Positions 46,050-54,996 of a DNA stretch of 64,000 nucleotides are shown here, piece after piece. Both the position numbers and the translations under genes were made by a program. The notes under the pieces are model-generated. The model made no database searches. It was not told where the DNA came from and worked only from the letters and a program-made list of their open reading frames with translations. Source of the DNA: Aminipila terrae (lineage in GTDB: Bacteria > Bacillota > Clostridia > Peptostreptococcales > Anaerovoracaceae); the NCBI RefSeq assembly GCF_010120715.1, contig NZ_CP047591.1, forward strand, positions 868,001-932,000, given 5' to 3'. The stretch's first letter is position 1; each line of letters starts with the position of its first letter.

Positions 46050-46202
46050 ACAAATCACTCTCCATAATTGCATTATACTACTTATTTTAATATAATCAAT
46101 ATTTATTTTAATATTTTTTATATTTTTTTATTTTAATGTTAATTTTATTAATTATTAAATTAATTATCTGTTCTGTTAACATAATATACTCTGTAAGTAA
46201 GT

Positions 46203-46419
46203 TTAATATATATCAACCAATTGTTTTAATCGTTCTATATCAGAGATTATGTACCCTTTTCCCTTATCTTTTTTTAGAATCCCCATATTACCAAATTGCT
46301 TTATGACGTATAATACATGCCGGTAGCTGACGTTCACTCATCCGATAACTTCTGGCCAGTAATTTCCGGGAGATGTATGAAGCAAAATAAAACGAGGCTT
46401 CTTTTGCGAGTATGCTGAT
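46203..46419 (-). pseudogene. Remnant of a Crp/Fnr-type regulator (C-terminal part)
   Basis: On the minus strand one frame reads SILAKEASFYFASYISRKLL and ARSYRMSE; a shift of one base then gives SYRHVLYVIKQFGNMGILKK and GYIISDIERLKQLVDIY before a stop at 46203. Together these look like the helix-turn-helix and wing of a Crp/Fnr-family regulator. The N-terminal ligand domain is missing (a stop lies just upstream), so this is a decayed fragment. It ends within about 30 bases of the promoter of the GntR/ABC operon, which may have been inserted beside it. Confidence 0.5.
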
Positions 46420-46434
46420 TCAAAAACTCTTATA

Positions 46435-46463
46435 TTGACACATAAGTGCATATAGTGTATAGT
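46435..46463 (+). promoter_or_regulatory. Promoter of the GntR/ABC operon
   Basis: TTGACA (46435-46440) and TATAGT (46458-46463) are 17 bases apart. The -10 region overlaps ATAGTGTATAGTGT repeats that may be the GntR operator. Confidence 0.75.
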
Positions 46464-46502
46464 GTGTATCATCAAACATCACACCATTACAAGGGAGGTA
46501 AA

Positions 46503-46877
46503 ATGAAAATACTAATATCTAACACTTCCGATAAACCTCTTTATCAGCAAATCAAAGATCAGATTAAAGACGCGATTTTAAAAGAGGACTTAGTAGAAGG
46601 CAGTCCCCTGCCGTCTATCCGTACATTTGCCAATGAACTAAAAGTAAGTGTCTTGACTATTCGTCGCGTTTACGAGGAATTAGAACAAGAAGGGTTTGTA
46701 ACAAGCCAGGTTGGTATAGGTACTTTTGTTTCTGCCAGTAATATTGAGTTGCTTAGAGACTCAAAGCGCCGGGTGGTAGAGCAAAAAATGCAGGATATGA
46801 TACAATCGGCCAAGTCATTACGTATCAGCAAAAAAGAACTTAATGACATGATGGATATTTTGTACGAGGAGGATTGA
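46503..46877 (+). CDS. GntR-family regulator (YtrA type)
   Basis: The 124-residue protein has the GntR winged helix (KPLYQQIKDQIKDAILKEDLVEGSPLPSIRTFANELKVSVLTIRRVYEELEQEG) and a short tail, as in YtrA. The frame opens at 46446, but GGGAGG lies just before the ATG at 46503, and the leader between has no conservation. The stop is immediately followed by the ABC ATPase gene, so it likely represses this transporter operon, as YtrA does for ytrBCDEF. Confidence 0.9.
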   Translation: MKILISNTSDKPLYQQIKDQIKDAILKEDLVEGSPLPSIRTFANELKVSVLTIRRVYEELEQEGFVTSQVGIGTFVSASNIELLRDSKRRVVEQKMQDMIQSAKSLRISKKELNDMMDILYEED

Positions 46878-46878
46878 C

Positions 46879-47735
46879 ATGAACAATATTTTAGAAGTAT
46901 CTGGCTTGAATAAGTCATACAAGGATTTTTCTCTGAGAGATGTATCGTTTTCTTTACCTGAGGGTTGTATCACTGGTTTTATTGGTGTAAACGGTGCAGG
47001 AAAAACAACTACTTTGCGGAGTATTTTAGGACTTACCAACAGAGTTTCTGGAGAAGTCCGTTTCTTTGGTATGGATATGTGTTCAAATGAAAAGCAAATA
47101 AAAGAACGTATTGGAATTGTGCTTGACGATGGCTGCTTTTACGATGAATTAACTTTAGGAGAAATGAAAAACGTGGTGGCCCTGCTTATAAATCATGGAG
47201 CGAAAAAGATTTTAAAAAATATATGGATCAGTTTTCGTTACTTTCGACACAAAAAATCAATACTCTGTCAAAAGGTATGCGAATGAAATATGCATTGGCA
47301 CTTGCTCTCTCCCATAAGGCAGAGCTTTTGATTATGGACGAACCAACCAGTGGCCTTGACCCTCTCATTCGCAGCCAGCTGCTTAAAATATTAAAGGAAT
47401 ATATGGATAATGGCGGGAAAGGGGTCTTTTTCTCCACACATATTACTTCTGACCTTGATAAAATTGCCGATATGCTCATTATGATTGATAATGGCCATAT
47501 AGTTTTACAGGAAGAAAAGGATACATTACTGGACAACTATCGAATCATAAAAGGTGATGCAAAATCACTAACAGAAGAGATACGCAAACTGTTTTTAAAG
47601 GTATCTGTAACGTCTTTCGGCTTTACCGGAATTACAAACCAAAGCGGAAAAATTCGCAGTTGCATGCCAGACGTTATTATGGAACGTCTAACCATCGAAG
47701 ATATCATGCTTGCCAGCATTAAGGAGGTGCACTAA
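46879..47735 (+). pseudogene. ABC transporter ATPase (YtrB-like), split by a 1-base frameshift
   Basis: The first fragment has Walker A GVNGAGKTT; the second has signature LSKGMRMK, Walker B LLIMDEPTSGLD and H-loop STHIT. The first frame goes astray after NVVALL; adding one C at CCC 47180-47182 gives NVVAPAYKSWSEKDFKKYMDQF and one protein of about 285 residues, the normal length for YtrB-type ATPases. It is in an operon with the GntR regulator and a membrane partner. As read, it cannot be functional unless the frameshift is a sequence error. Confidence 0.85.
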
Positions 47736-47737
47736 TA

Positions 47738-48379
47738 ATGCTACTACATTTAATAAAAAAAGACTTTTTACTTGTAAAGAAATATGCATTGATGATGATT
47801 GTGCTATGCACTTTTATTCCACTTTTTACCCTTTGGCGTATTCCTACCTTGGCTGGCCCCGTTGGATTCTGTTTGTCTGTCATCTTTGCTATTTTCATGC
47901 TCCTGCAATATTTATTATTAAAGGAAACTCAGTTCCCTAAAGCTGCAACCTTACTTTGTTCAACCCCTTATCCAAGAGAACTGCTTGTTTTATCAAAATA
48001 TAGTTTTTGCCTGATTATTTATGCAGCGTGCTGTGTGATTTTTGGTCTCGAAACTTTGGTATTCCATCAGTTAGGAGGAATTCATTTGGAACTGCCGTCA
48101 GTAGTCTTCTTTATACTTTCTGTTTTTTTAGGCATTTACATGCCTGTACTATATAAACTGGGCTATGAAAAGACTAAATTCGTTTTTGTGGTTACCATCA
48201 TGGGTTCATGTTTTGCATTGCCACAACTAATGGAAATTAGCAGTAAAGTAAATCTTGGCTCTTTAGCTGCAATTTCCCCATCCATTTTTTATGGTGGAGT
48301 TATCCTCATTAGCCTTATCATTCTTGCTATATCAGCTTCTCTTTCTATTAAAATATATAGCAAAGCTGATTTAGCTTGA
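47738..48379 (+). CDS. ABC-2 type transporter permease
   Basis: The 213-residue protein has six membrane segments and the DUF3816/ABC-2 permease start MLLHLIKKDFLLVKKYALMMI. It belongs with the ATPase upstream (two bases apart) and has AAGGAGG before the ATG. YtrBC-like systems act in envelope stress; the cargo is unknown. The later residues (KLGYEKTKFVFVVTIMGSCF) form the fourth helix region. Confidence 0.85.
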   Translation: MLLHLIKKDFLLVKKYALMMIVLCTFIPLFTLWRIPTLAGPVGFCLSVIFAIFMLLQYLLLKETQFPKAATLLCSTPYPRELLVLSKYSFCLIIYAACCVIFGLETLVFHQLGGIHLELPSVVFFILSVFLGIYMPVLYKLGYEKTKFVFVVTIMGSCFALPQLMEISSKVNLGSLAAISPSIFYGGVILISLIILAISASLSIKIYSKADLA

Positions 48380-48401
48380 AAAGCAGAAAGGAGAAACTCT
48401 A

Positions 48402-48497
48402 ATGACACGTTTACCAGATTGGCTTGTATTAATTTGCGTTATATTTCCAATTGTTTATTTACTATACAACTCCCCAAAAAACAAGGATAAAAAATAA
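48402..48497 (+). CDS. 31-residue single-helix membrane peptide
   Basis: AAAGGAG lies 8 bases before an ATG that begins 20 bases after the permease gene. The peptide reads MTRLPDWLVLICVIFPIVYL followed by LYNSPKNKDKK: a single membrane helix with a basic tail. It is probably the last gene of the GntR/ABC operon and may be an accessory subunit of the transporter. No homologue was checked, and it could be chance, but the ribosome site and the clean topology speak for it. Confidence 0.6.
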   Translation: MTRLPDWLVLICVIFPIVYLLYNSPKNKDKK

Positions 48498-48532
48498 TAA
48501 AACATGAACCTTTACCTCTTAGCCCTCTGAGG

Positions 48533-49438
48533 TTATTTTGAAGGTTGGACCAGTTTGGGAAAATCTTTGCATATGATATTCCCCGCCTTTATATTGTCTC
48601 TTATTTCATCAAACCCGATTTCAAATTCTGCATAGTTTCCTGATGCATGGGAAACCGCAACTACAATTCCTAAGGAATGATCTGCAATATAGCTGAAATT
48701 GCAGGAAGTCACCATGCTATTGCAGCTTATTGAATCAGTTTCCTCAAAATACTGTTGAAGATTTTTGTAGTTTGGCTTGGAATTAATCTGATAGAGGAAA
48801 TCTAACGATTGGTAAACTTGGTCTGCTATGATTTTATTATTATTCGGGTAAAGAGAATTTTTCGATACAAACTTTCTGGCGATAAATTTATTAATAAAGC
48901 TCTGATCAATTTTGACAAAATCCTTTAGCATTAATATTTTTCCCGAATTTAAATCGAGATTAACCGTATTATAATCTCTTTCTGGAGGTTCTCCATCCAG
49001 GCAACTATACCCTGAATACGCAACACTTAATAAGTTGGTGCCCTTCCATTTCACTTTATAATCTATGGATGCCTCTATGGTATTTTCAAAGGGCTTTTCC
49101 ACCGCGGAAGCCCATTCTTTGTAATTATTCAATCGTTTCAACGCATCATTTTTAAGAATATCATTCAAATTTTTTTGCTTTGGATTGTCTCCTAAATTGG
49201 TTATTTGGGGATAACGGATTGTAATTTTGTTCTTTGAAAAAGTTTGTTTAACCAGATTATATTTTATACTCTTCTGGCTTTGTTTGTTTGCACCAGACAC
49301 CTTAACAGATTGTGACTTATCTCCCGATGGCTTACCTTTTAGACTATTTGCCACTCCAGGCACAGTGTTAGCGCCCACTATCAAAAATGCTAACATAAGT
49401 GTTAATAAAACCGATACTGTTTTCTTATTATATTTCAT
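48533..49438 (-). CDS. Exported DUF3298/RsiV-like domain protein
   Basis: The protein of about 301 residues has a signal peptide or N-terminal anchor (VSVLLTLMLAFLIVGANT) and a C-terminal DUF4163/DUF3298-type region (IRYPQITNLGDNPKQKNLND, IEASIDYKVKWKGTNLLSVAYSG, YNTVNLDLNSGKILMLKDF, SLGIVVAVSHASGNYAEFEIGFDEI), as in RsiV anti-sigma factors. Unlike RsiV, no sigma gene is adjacent, so it is more likely a stand-alone secreted protein. The start is uncertain: a GTG at 49456 and the ATG at 49438 both lack an ideal ribosome site. Confidence 0.7.
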   Translation of the reverse strand: MKYNKKTVSVLLTLMLAFLIVGANTVPGVANSLKGKPSGDKSQSVKVSGANKQSQKSIKYNLVKQTFSKNKITIRYPQITNLGDNPKQKNLNDILKNDALKRLNNYKEWASAVEKPFENTIEASIDYKVKWKGTNLLSVAYSGYSCLDGEPPERDYNTVNLDLNSGKILMLKDFVKIDQSFINKFIARKFVSKNSLYPNNNKIIADQVYQSLDFLYQINSKPNYKNLQQYFEETDSISCNSMVTSCNFSYIADHSLGIVVAVSHASGNYAEFEIGFDEIRDNIKAGNIICKDFPKLVQPSK

Positions 49439-49570
49439 ATTACCAATGAACCTCACTTTCTTACTATATGACTTTCTAAATTATAATTCGTTACAAATAT
49501 TTTTTAAAAAAATCAGTTTAAACAGCAAAAAAATTATCTAATCTGGCAGTCATTTTTCAATATGCATTGC

Positions 49571-49608
49571 ACAAAAAAATACATTACTCCATTTGAATAA
49601 TGTATTTT
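49571..49608 (-). terminator. Terminator
   Basis: AAAATACATTA / TAATGTATTTT with an 11-nt loop is followed by TTTGTG on the minus strand, past the 122-residue membrane-anchored protein gene. Confidence 0.75.
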
Positions 49609-49658
49609 GCAAATTGTTACTATATAAAATATGCTATTCTTCACAGTCTTACTGAAGC

Positions 49659-50027
49659 TTAATCGGAATATTTTCTAGATACTCTGTAAGGTTCCTCTGT
49701 GTTTCCTATTGCATATTCACCTATTACTGTTTTACCATCATTTAGGTATACTGGTATATATTTTAATTGATTTTTGTTTTTCGCTTGCCATTTTAATGCT
49801 TCTGCTGGACTTTTAGCATCAATTTTAGTTAACTCTTCAGTTAAAATATATCCTTTCAACTTGTTTGAACCACTAACCAGAATTAAATCTGGCATAGAAT
49901 CATTTTCCCATTTTAACTCGCCATAAGTTTGTCCCTGTTTATTAATCGGGTACCCATTTTTATAACCATATATGTCTTTATTGTAATAATTGTACATAAA
50001 CATGATAATAACGACCAGTAAAATCAA
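49659..50027 (-). CDS. Membrane-anchored protein of unknown function, N-terminus uncertain
   Basis: The frame encodes one membrane helix (ILLVVIIMFMYNYYNKD) and a small external domain (GYPINKQGQTYGELKWENDS, GYILTEELTKIDAKSPAEAL, YLNDGKTVIGEYAIGNTEEPY). No family is recognised. A better start lies at 50091 (GGGATGGTG before ATG, reading MQDKNKDAIVNKKIN), but it is in another frame and joins the body only by removal of one A near 50048. So either the first ORF is a short leader or the gene has a frameshift. Confidence 0.5.
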   Translation of the reverse strand: MILLVVIIMFMYNYYNKDIYGYKNGYPINKQGQTYGELKWENDSMPDLILVSGSNKLKGYILTEELTKIDAKSPAEALKWQAKNKNQLKYIPVYLNDGKTVIGEYAIGNTEEPYRVSRKYSD

Positions 50028-50220
50028 AATATTATAATTAATACTAATTTATTTTTTTATTCACAATAGCATCTTTATTCTTATCTTGCATTTTTTCACC
50101 ATCCCTACTAATCCCATATCTATAGTATTTCTTTGTTAAATATTGTCAATATATTCTGTATGAAATGTTGTCTCAGCTACATGAAATGTGATATTTAACT
50201 ACTTTTTTGCAAAATTTTCG

Positions 50221-50271
50221 AAAATAAAAACATCATAGTACATGAGTTTACTCTCTTAGTACTATGATGTT
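50221..50271 (-). terminator. Terminator of the hydrolase gene
   Basis: AACATCATAGTAC / GTACTATGATGTT is a 13-bp perfect stem with a 17-nt loop, followed on the minus strand by TTTTTATTTT. Confidence 0.9.
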
Positions 50272-50275
50272 ATCA

Positions 50276-51046
50276 TCAATTATGGAAAAACTTACAGGCA
50301 ATCTCCAGCCATTCCTCTGGAAGATAGAGAGCAAGATAGCCATGGTTATAGCCTTTTGCTTCATATATTTCACAATTGGGTACAAAGGATTTAAAAAGCT
50401 GTGCTGACTTTTTTACACATTTCATCTCCTTTTCCCCATACCAATACATTACCTGTGCCCTGGTATCCTTCAAACTCTCTTTAAGGTTATAATACATGTA
50501 TGTATGATATACAGAAACCATGGTTTCCCTTGGCAGTAAGGGCATCTCCCTTATATAATAATCTTGAAGCTCTTTTGGGTAAAGCATCTTTTCAGGAAGC
50601 ATTCTGGGCATTAAAGCAAGCTGCTTTCTGCAAGCCTTTTCACTGAATAAGAATTTATGGGTAAGCTTAAAGGTTGTAACGCAGAATTTCGCCATGTAAG
50701 GTGTAGGATAACATATGCTGCCATCAATAATTGCTTTTTCTACTATGTCCGGCTTTCTGGATAAAAGTTCAATGACAATCTGACCTCCAAGAGAAACACC
50801 AGAAAGAGCAAAAATCCTTCCGCCACAATTCTCATTAATATAATCCATAAGCTTATCTACGGTTGCCTCCGTAGATACATAAGGAATAGTATGTTCTTCT
50901 CCGTGTCCATCCAGTGTGGGAAGAATCACATGATACCGTTCAGATAATATTCTTGCCTGACGAAGATAGTTCCACCATGCATTACCTCCACCATGTATCA
51001 GCATTATATGAGGATTTGTTTTATCTCCAAATTCGTGAAATTTCAT
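50276..51046 (-). CDS. Alpha/beta hydrolase
   Basis: The 256-residue protein has the oxyanion-hole motif LIHGGGNAWWNY, the nucleophile elbow SGVSLGGQIV (Ser in G-x-S-x-G) and a C-terminal histidine in AKGYNHGYLALY. These make a serine hydrolase such as an esterase or lactonase; a substrate cannot be inferred. GAAGGAG precedes the ATG. It is a single gene with its own strong terminator. Confidence 0.88.
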   Translation of the reverse strand: MKFHEFGDKTNPHIMLIHGGGNAWWNYLRQARILSERYHVILPTLDGHGEEHTIPYVSTEATVDKLMDYINENCGGRIFALSGVSLGGQIVIELLSRKPDIVEKAIIDGSICYPTPYMAKFCVTTFKLTHKFLFSEKACRKQLALMPRMLPEKMLYPKELQDYYIREMPLLPRETMVSVYHTYMYYNLKESLKDTRAQVMYWYGEKEMKCVKKSAQLFKSFVPNCEIYEAKGYNHGYLALYLPEEWLEIACKFFHN

Positions 51047-51100
51047 TTTAAGCTCCTTCTTTAGTTTTATTCTGCTCTGTTGGGAGGCAACACCATGACA

Positions 51101-52552
51101 TCAGTATTTGCAAACTGTAATTTTGTTTCTGCCACCTTCCTTGGAGCAGTACAACGCTTCATCAACCTTATTTACCATCTGCTCTGTACTTAGTTTTGGA
51201 TTAATTTCTGCCATTCCCACACTAATGGTTACATGATATCGATTATCCGTACTGCCTTTTTTCAATTTATCCATAAGTTGTTGCAGAATCTGCTCAGCCT
51301 CCTGGGATTCGACGGCTAATATGCCTAAGAATTCGTCTCCACCCCAACGAGCCCCTATTCCATATTCATTTACTGTTTGCCTCAGTTCTTCTCCTACCAT
51401 GGCCAGAATGGCATTTCCAAACATATGTCCATATGTGTCGTTAATACATTTGAAATGGTCAATGTCGAACATAAACATCGTATTTCTTTGTTCTCTATGC
51501 TTTCTTACAAATGCTGCATACCTCTTAAAAAATAACTTTCTATTGGGCAGTCCGGTCAGCTCATCTATATTCTCCATGGCCACCATACGTTTATTGTAAT
51601 TGAGAAAAACGGTAGTGGTAACCATAATACAAATCACAAGTGAAATAAGCATAAAGACAATATTGCCCTTAATCCCCTTTTGGAACATACTGCTTATAGA
51701 ATTGGTATCCTTCTCCAATACTAAATACCATCCCAGAGTGTCATCATATTTGGTTATCACGCATTTCCGTTCATCCCCAGAGGTAAACCACTGCATTTTA
51801 GGTTTATCCGAATTGTTCATCTCAATTTTATCTCTAATTCCTGTACGTTTAGTCAGATCCTCTTTTTTTACAAAAATCTCTGTATCTCCAGTAAAAGAGT
51901 TCTTGGCACCACCTGCATTGATGATATAGACTGACAAGTCATAGTCATCCTCATAGGCGTGTATGGCTTCTTCTATGGATGCAACCTGAAGACCAACTCC
52001 AATTACCCCCAAAAGTCTGCCATCACTGCTCTCTACACGGAAATTAACAAATACGGTAATATTGTTTTTATTGGACTCATTGGTATCAACCTGCAGATCG
52101 TACTCACGGCCAGATTTAATAAAATTATAATACCACACATCATGCGGATCACTATTTGAAACGGTCTTGTTCAGGCCATTCTGATAGTAGTAATTATCGG
52201 TCTGTGCTGAGATACAGAATACCGTGGTATAATTATACTCTTTCTGATAAGCCTTCAGATATTCATATAATTGTTTTAAGTATGCACTATCTCCAACATT
52301 TTCTTTTTCCTGTGAAAGCCATTCCTTCAGGAATTCATCGTTTGCCATTGTCTTTGAAACCATCACCGGTTTAGTCATGGAGTTTTCGATATGCTTTGAA
52401 ATATCTGTATCCGCAAGGCTTACAATGTTTTCCAGATGGTGTTCTACCAGGTCCTGATATGTTCTGGTGTCTCTGTTTACTATTCCTATAAATCCCGCTA
52501 CAATAGAAAGAATAATAATTAAATTGCTAATAAGCAGTATATGTTTTTTCAC
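51101..52552 (-). CDS. Diguanylate cyclase with dCACHE-type sensor
   Basis: Two membrane segments (about 5-25 and 298-320) flank an extracytoplasmic sensor of the double-CACHE type (YNYTTVFCISAQTDNYYY, DVWYYNFIKSGREYDLQVDT, LLGVIGVGLQVA). The cytoplasmic GGDEF domain (about 330-483) has the active site RWGGDEFLG and the usual FDIDHFKCINDTYGH, so it should make c-di-GMP from GTP. The inhibitory RxxD site expected nine residues before GG is absent (NEYG instead), so feedback control may be weak. The start is GTG with AGGAG upstream. It is near the hydrolase and the c-di-GMP protein at 52641. Confidence 0.92.
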   Translation of the reverse strand: MKKHILLISNLIIILSIVAGFIGIVNRDTRTYQDLVEHHLENIVSLADTDISKHIENSMTKPVMVSKTMANDEFLKEWLSQEKENVGDSAYLKQLYEYLKAYQKEYNYTTVFCISAQTDNYYYQNGLNKTVSNSDPHDVWYYNFIKSGREYDLQVDTNESNKNNITVFVNFRVESSDGRLLGVIGVGLQVASIEEAIHAYEDDYDLSVYIINAGGAKNSFTGDTEIFVKKEDLTKRTGIRDKIEMNNSDKPKMQWFTSGDERKCVITKYDDTLGWYLVLEKDTNSISSMFQKGIKGNIVFMLISLVICIMVTTTVFLNYNKRMVAMENIDELTGLPNRKLFFKRYAAFVRKHREQRNTMFMFDIDHFKCINDTYGHMFGNAILAMVGEELRQTVNEYGIGARWGGDEFLGILAVESQEAEQILQQLMDKLKKGSTDNRYHVTISVGMAEINPKLSTEQMVNKVDEALYCSKEGGRNKITVCKY

Positions 52553-52588
52553 ATTAGCTCCTGTCTTTTTTAATGTTTATATAATGTA

Positions 52589-52614
52589 TAATAGCCCCTG
52601 TTTAGGGGCTATTA
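52589..52614. terminator. Terminator-like hairpin between the c-di-GMP genes
   Basis: TAATAGCCCCT / AGGGGCTATTA is an 11-bp stem with a GTTT tetraloop. The downstream T run is weak on the minus strand, so termination in that direction is less certain. Confidence 0.55.
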
Positions 52615-52640
52615 GGAATCTTATTTCTTTTTAGTCTCTG

Positions 52641-54767
52641 TTACGCCAGTTTTTTTAGTACTTTTTCAATAAACACTCTTACCAGTTTTGAATCAAATTG
52701 AGTTCCTGCATTTTTTTCCAATTCTTCTAATGCAACGTTCTCTGGCAAAGCATATCGATAGCTCCTGTCACTGGTCATAGCATCATATGCATCAATTATG
52801 GATACAATCCTTGACATCAGCGGTATTTTATCTCCTTTTAGGCCTATAGGGTATCCCCTTCCGTCCCAACGTTCATGATGGTATAATACACATTCTGCAA
52901 TGTCAGACATTCCATCTGCCGTGCTTAATATTCTGTATCCAATTTCTGAATGACGTTTTATTTCTTTCCATTCATAGTCAGTCAGTTTCTGTGGTTTATG
53001 AAGTACACTTTCATCTATTGCTATTTTCCCAATATCATGAAGCAAACCAACTGTTTTAAGCTCCATAATCTGGTCTTCAGACAAATCAAGAGCCATTCCC
53101 ATTTTTTCGCATACATCTGCCACTCTGCTGCAGTGTAATTCTTCCAGTTTATTGTTTTTATGAAGCGTATCAATAATAGTGTTTATGGTATTTCCCTTCA
53201 TATTCTGGCTTTCGAAGAGCTTCTTCCTATACATATACCGCTCAGCTTTTTTTATAATCTCATGAATGTTTTCGCTCTCGCTATTCTTAGTTTCATATCC
53301 AAAAGAAATGGAAATATCAAACAAGTCCGCTTTTTCATTTAAGGCTTGATTCTTTATTCGTTTAATGATTTTTTCTGTTTCAGACGAATCGGTTTTAGGC
53401 AGTAAAATGACAAATTCGTCTCCTCCCAATCTAGCTACAATATCAGTCTTTCTGCAACTTTTTTTAATTACTTCTGCCACCTTTTTAAGAAGCTCATCGC
53501 CTGCCGCGTGTCCAAAAGTATCATTAATAAGTTTTAATCCATTTACATCTCCTACTGCAACCGTAATGGGAAGATTTCTGTTTTTGTCAATTTTCTTTAA
53601 CTCTTCATCGTAAAATCTGCGGTTGTACAGGCCAGTTAGCTGATCATGATAACTTAAATAAAGAATTTTCTCATCCGTTCTTTTACGCTCTGTAATGTTT
53701 CTCACAATACCCAGGAAGACTTTTTGATTTTTCCATAAAGTGCCCTGCAGACTTACTTCCACATCAATAGCAGTTCTATCCTTTAAGAAATGAACTGTTT
53801 CGTAAATTTTACCGTTTATATATATTAAATTCATTTGTTTAATCGTATTTAAGGAAGAATCCGGATACCTTAAATCAGACATATTCATCAAAGAAAACTC
53901 TTCATGAGAATAGCCATAAATTCTTGTGGCTGCAACATTAGTTTCAAGAATATTTCCTTTTTTATCTAAAAAGAACATGGCATCATTAGTATTTTCAGCA
54001 AGGAGCTGATATTTTTGCAGTCTTTCCTGCATCTGAACTTCCTTGTGTACTTTTTCTTCCAATACTCTGTTCATTTCTTGCAATTCAGCAGTACGCTTTA
54101 AAATCTTATCTTCTAACTCCGAATTTAAAACTTTTATTTTACCCTCAGCAATTTTTCTTTTGGAAATTTCTTCATTTTGTGCAACATTTTTTACTGCCAG
54201 CGTTGAAAGTAATTGCGTTATCAAAAAAAGAGATTCACAAATATGGGCAAATTCCTCTTTAGGCATACACTTAACTTTATTTAATTCTTTAATAAATAAA
54301 TCCCGGTCAGCACCAATTTCATCTGCATATGCTAACATGTGGTCAACGCTGTATTCACTGGTTAATACCTGTCCTATAAACCAATTAGCAACATGTTTAT
54401 CATTAACAATAATACTTGCTGCACCATCAGTCAAACCACCTGCAAAACATTTTTTTATTTGTGGACCATCTTTTTTAGTCCTTCCTATGATTGACTCACA
54501 GAGCTTACAATTTTTTAATCCTTTTTCAGTTTTCCGAATTACATTAAAACACAGACTACAAGAATTGCTTGGTTTTGTCAAAGGTGTACCATCAATATCT
54601 GTTATTATTGAAGCTACTCCCATTGCAAAGGAAAAAGCATCTTGTATCTGTTGTATTTCATCCAGATCAAAAAGATTTTTGAAACTATATACTATATCTT
54701 CATTTGTTTTCTCTTTAATGCATGAATTTACCGTCATCAACTCTAAGTTATCAACTTGTTTATACAT
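52641..54767 (-). CDS. PocR-PAS-GGDEF-HD-GYP signalling protein (c-di-GMP)
   Basis: The 708-residue cytoplasmic protein has a PocR-type sensory domain (about 25-195; SFKNLFDLDEIQQIQDAFSF, cysteines around CSLCFNVI, NCKLCE and KKCFAGG), a coiled coil (about 205-245), a PAS domain (about 250-365), GGDEF (about 385-540; ARLGGDEFVIL, with an RKTD inhibitory site nine residues before GG) and HD-GYP (about 550-705; LLHDIGKIAID, YHHERWDGRGYP). It has both synthesis and breakdown domains for c-di-GMP, so the net activity depends on its sensors. The PocR cysteines could bind a metal or a small organic ligand. The ribosome site is poor. Confidence 0.9.
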   Translation of the reverse strand: MYKQVDNLELMTVNSCIKEKTNEDIVYSFKNLFDLDEIQQIQDAFSFAMGVASIITDIDGTPLTKPSNSCSLCFNVIRKTEKGLKNCKLCESIIGRTKKDGPQIKKCFAGGLTDGAASIIVNDKHVANWFIGQVLTSEYSVDHMLAYADEIGADRDLFIKELNKVKCMPKEEFAHICESLFLITQLLSTLAVKNVAQNEEISKRKIAEGKIKVLNSELEDKILKRTAELQEMNRVLEEKVHKEVQMQERLQKYQLLAENTNDAMFFLDKKGNILETNVAATRIYGYSHEEFSLMNMSDLRYPDSSLNTIKQMNLIYINGKIYETVHFLKDRTAIDVEVSLQGTLWKNQKVFLGIVRNITERKRTDEKILYLSYHDQLTGLYNRRFYDEELKKIDKNRNLPITVAVGDVNGLKLINDTFGHAAGDELLKKVAEVIKKSCRKTDIVARLGGDEFVILLPKTDSSETEKIIKRIKNQALNEKADLFDISISFGYETKNSESENIHEIIKKAERYMYRKKLFESQNMKGNTINTIIDTLHKNNKLEELHCSRVADVCEKMGMALDLSEDQIMELKTVGLLHDIGKIAIDESVLHKPQKLTDYEWKEIKRHSEIGYRILSTADGMSDIAECVLYHHERWDGRGYPIGLKGDKIPLMSRIVSIIDAYDAMTSDRSYRYALPENVALEELEKNAGTQFDSKLVRVFIEKVLKKLA

Positions 54768-54940
54768 ACTTTTATAACCCTATAACGCTATTTTATCTTT
54801 TCCACTACTAAAACTAATCCTATTTTACATTGTAAATCAAAACGAGGTTATTTTCCATAAATTCCTACAAAACTTTATAATAAATTTTTAACAACCGACT
54901 TAAATTTAGCTTAAAGGTTATCTTTACAAATATTTTTGGA

Positions 54941-54981
54941 AAAATAAAATGGAGTGCTACGATTTTTTGAAACACTCCATT
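54941..54981 (-). terminator. Terminator after the Lsa-like gene
   Basis: AATGGAGTG / CACTCCATT with a 16-nt loop, followed on the minus strand by TTATTTT, 16 bases past the stop codon. Confidence 0.8.
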
Positions 54982-54996
54982 AAAGATATTATTTTA

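Noticed and set aside
54043..54777. Plus-strand 244-codon frame opposite the PocR-GGDEF protein
   Set aside because: Antisense shadow; no ribosome site or domain.
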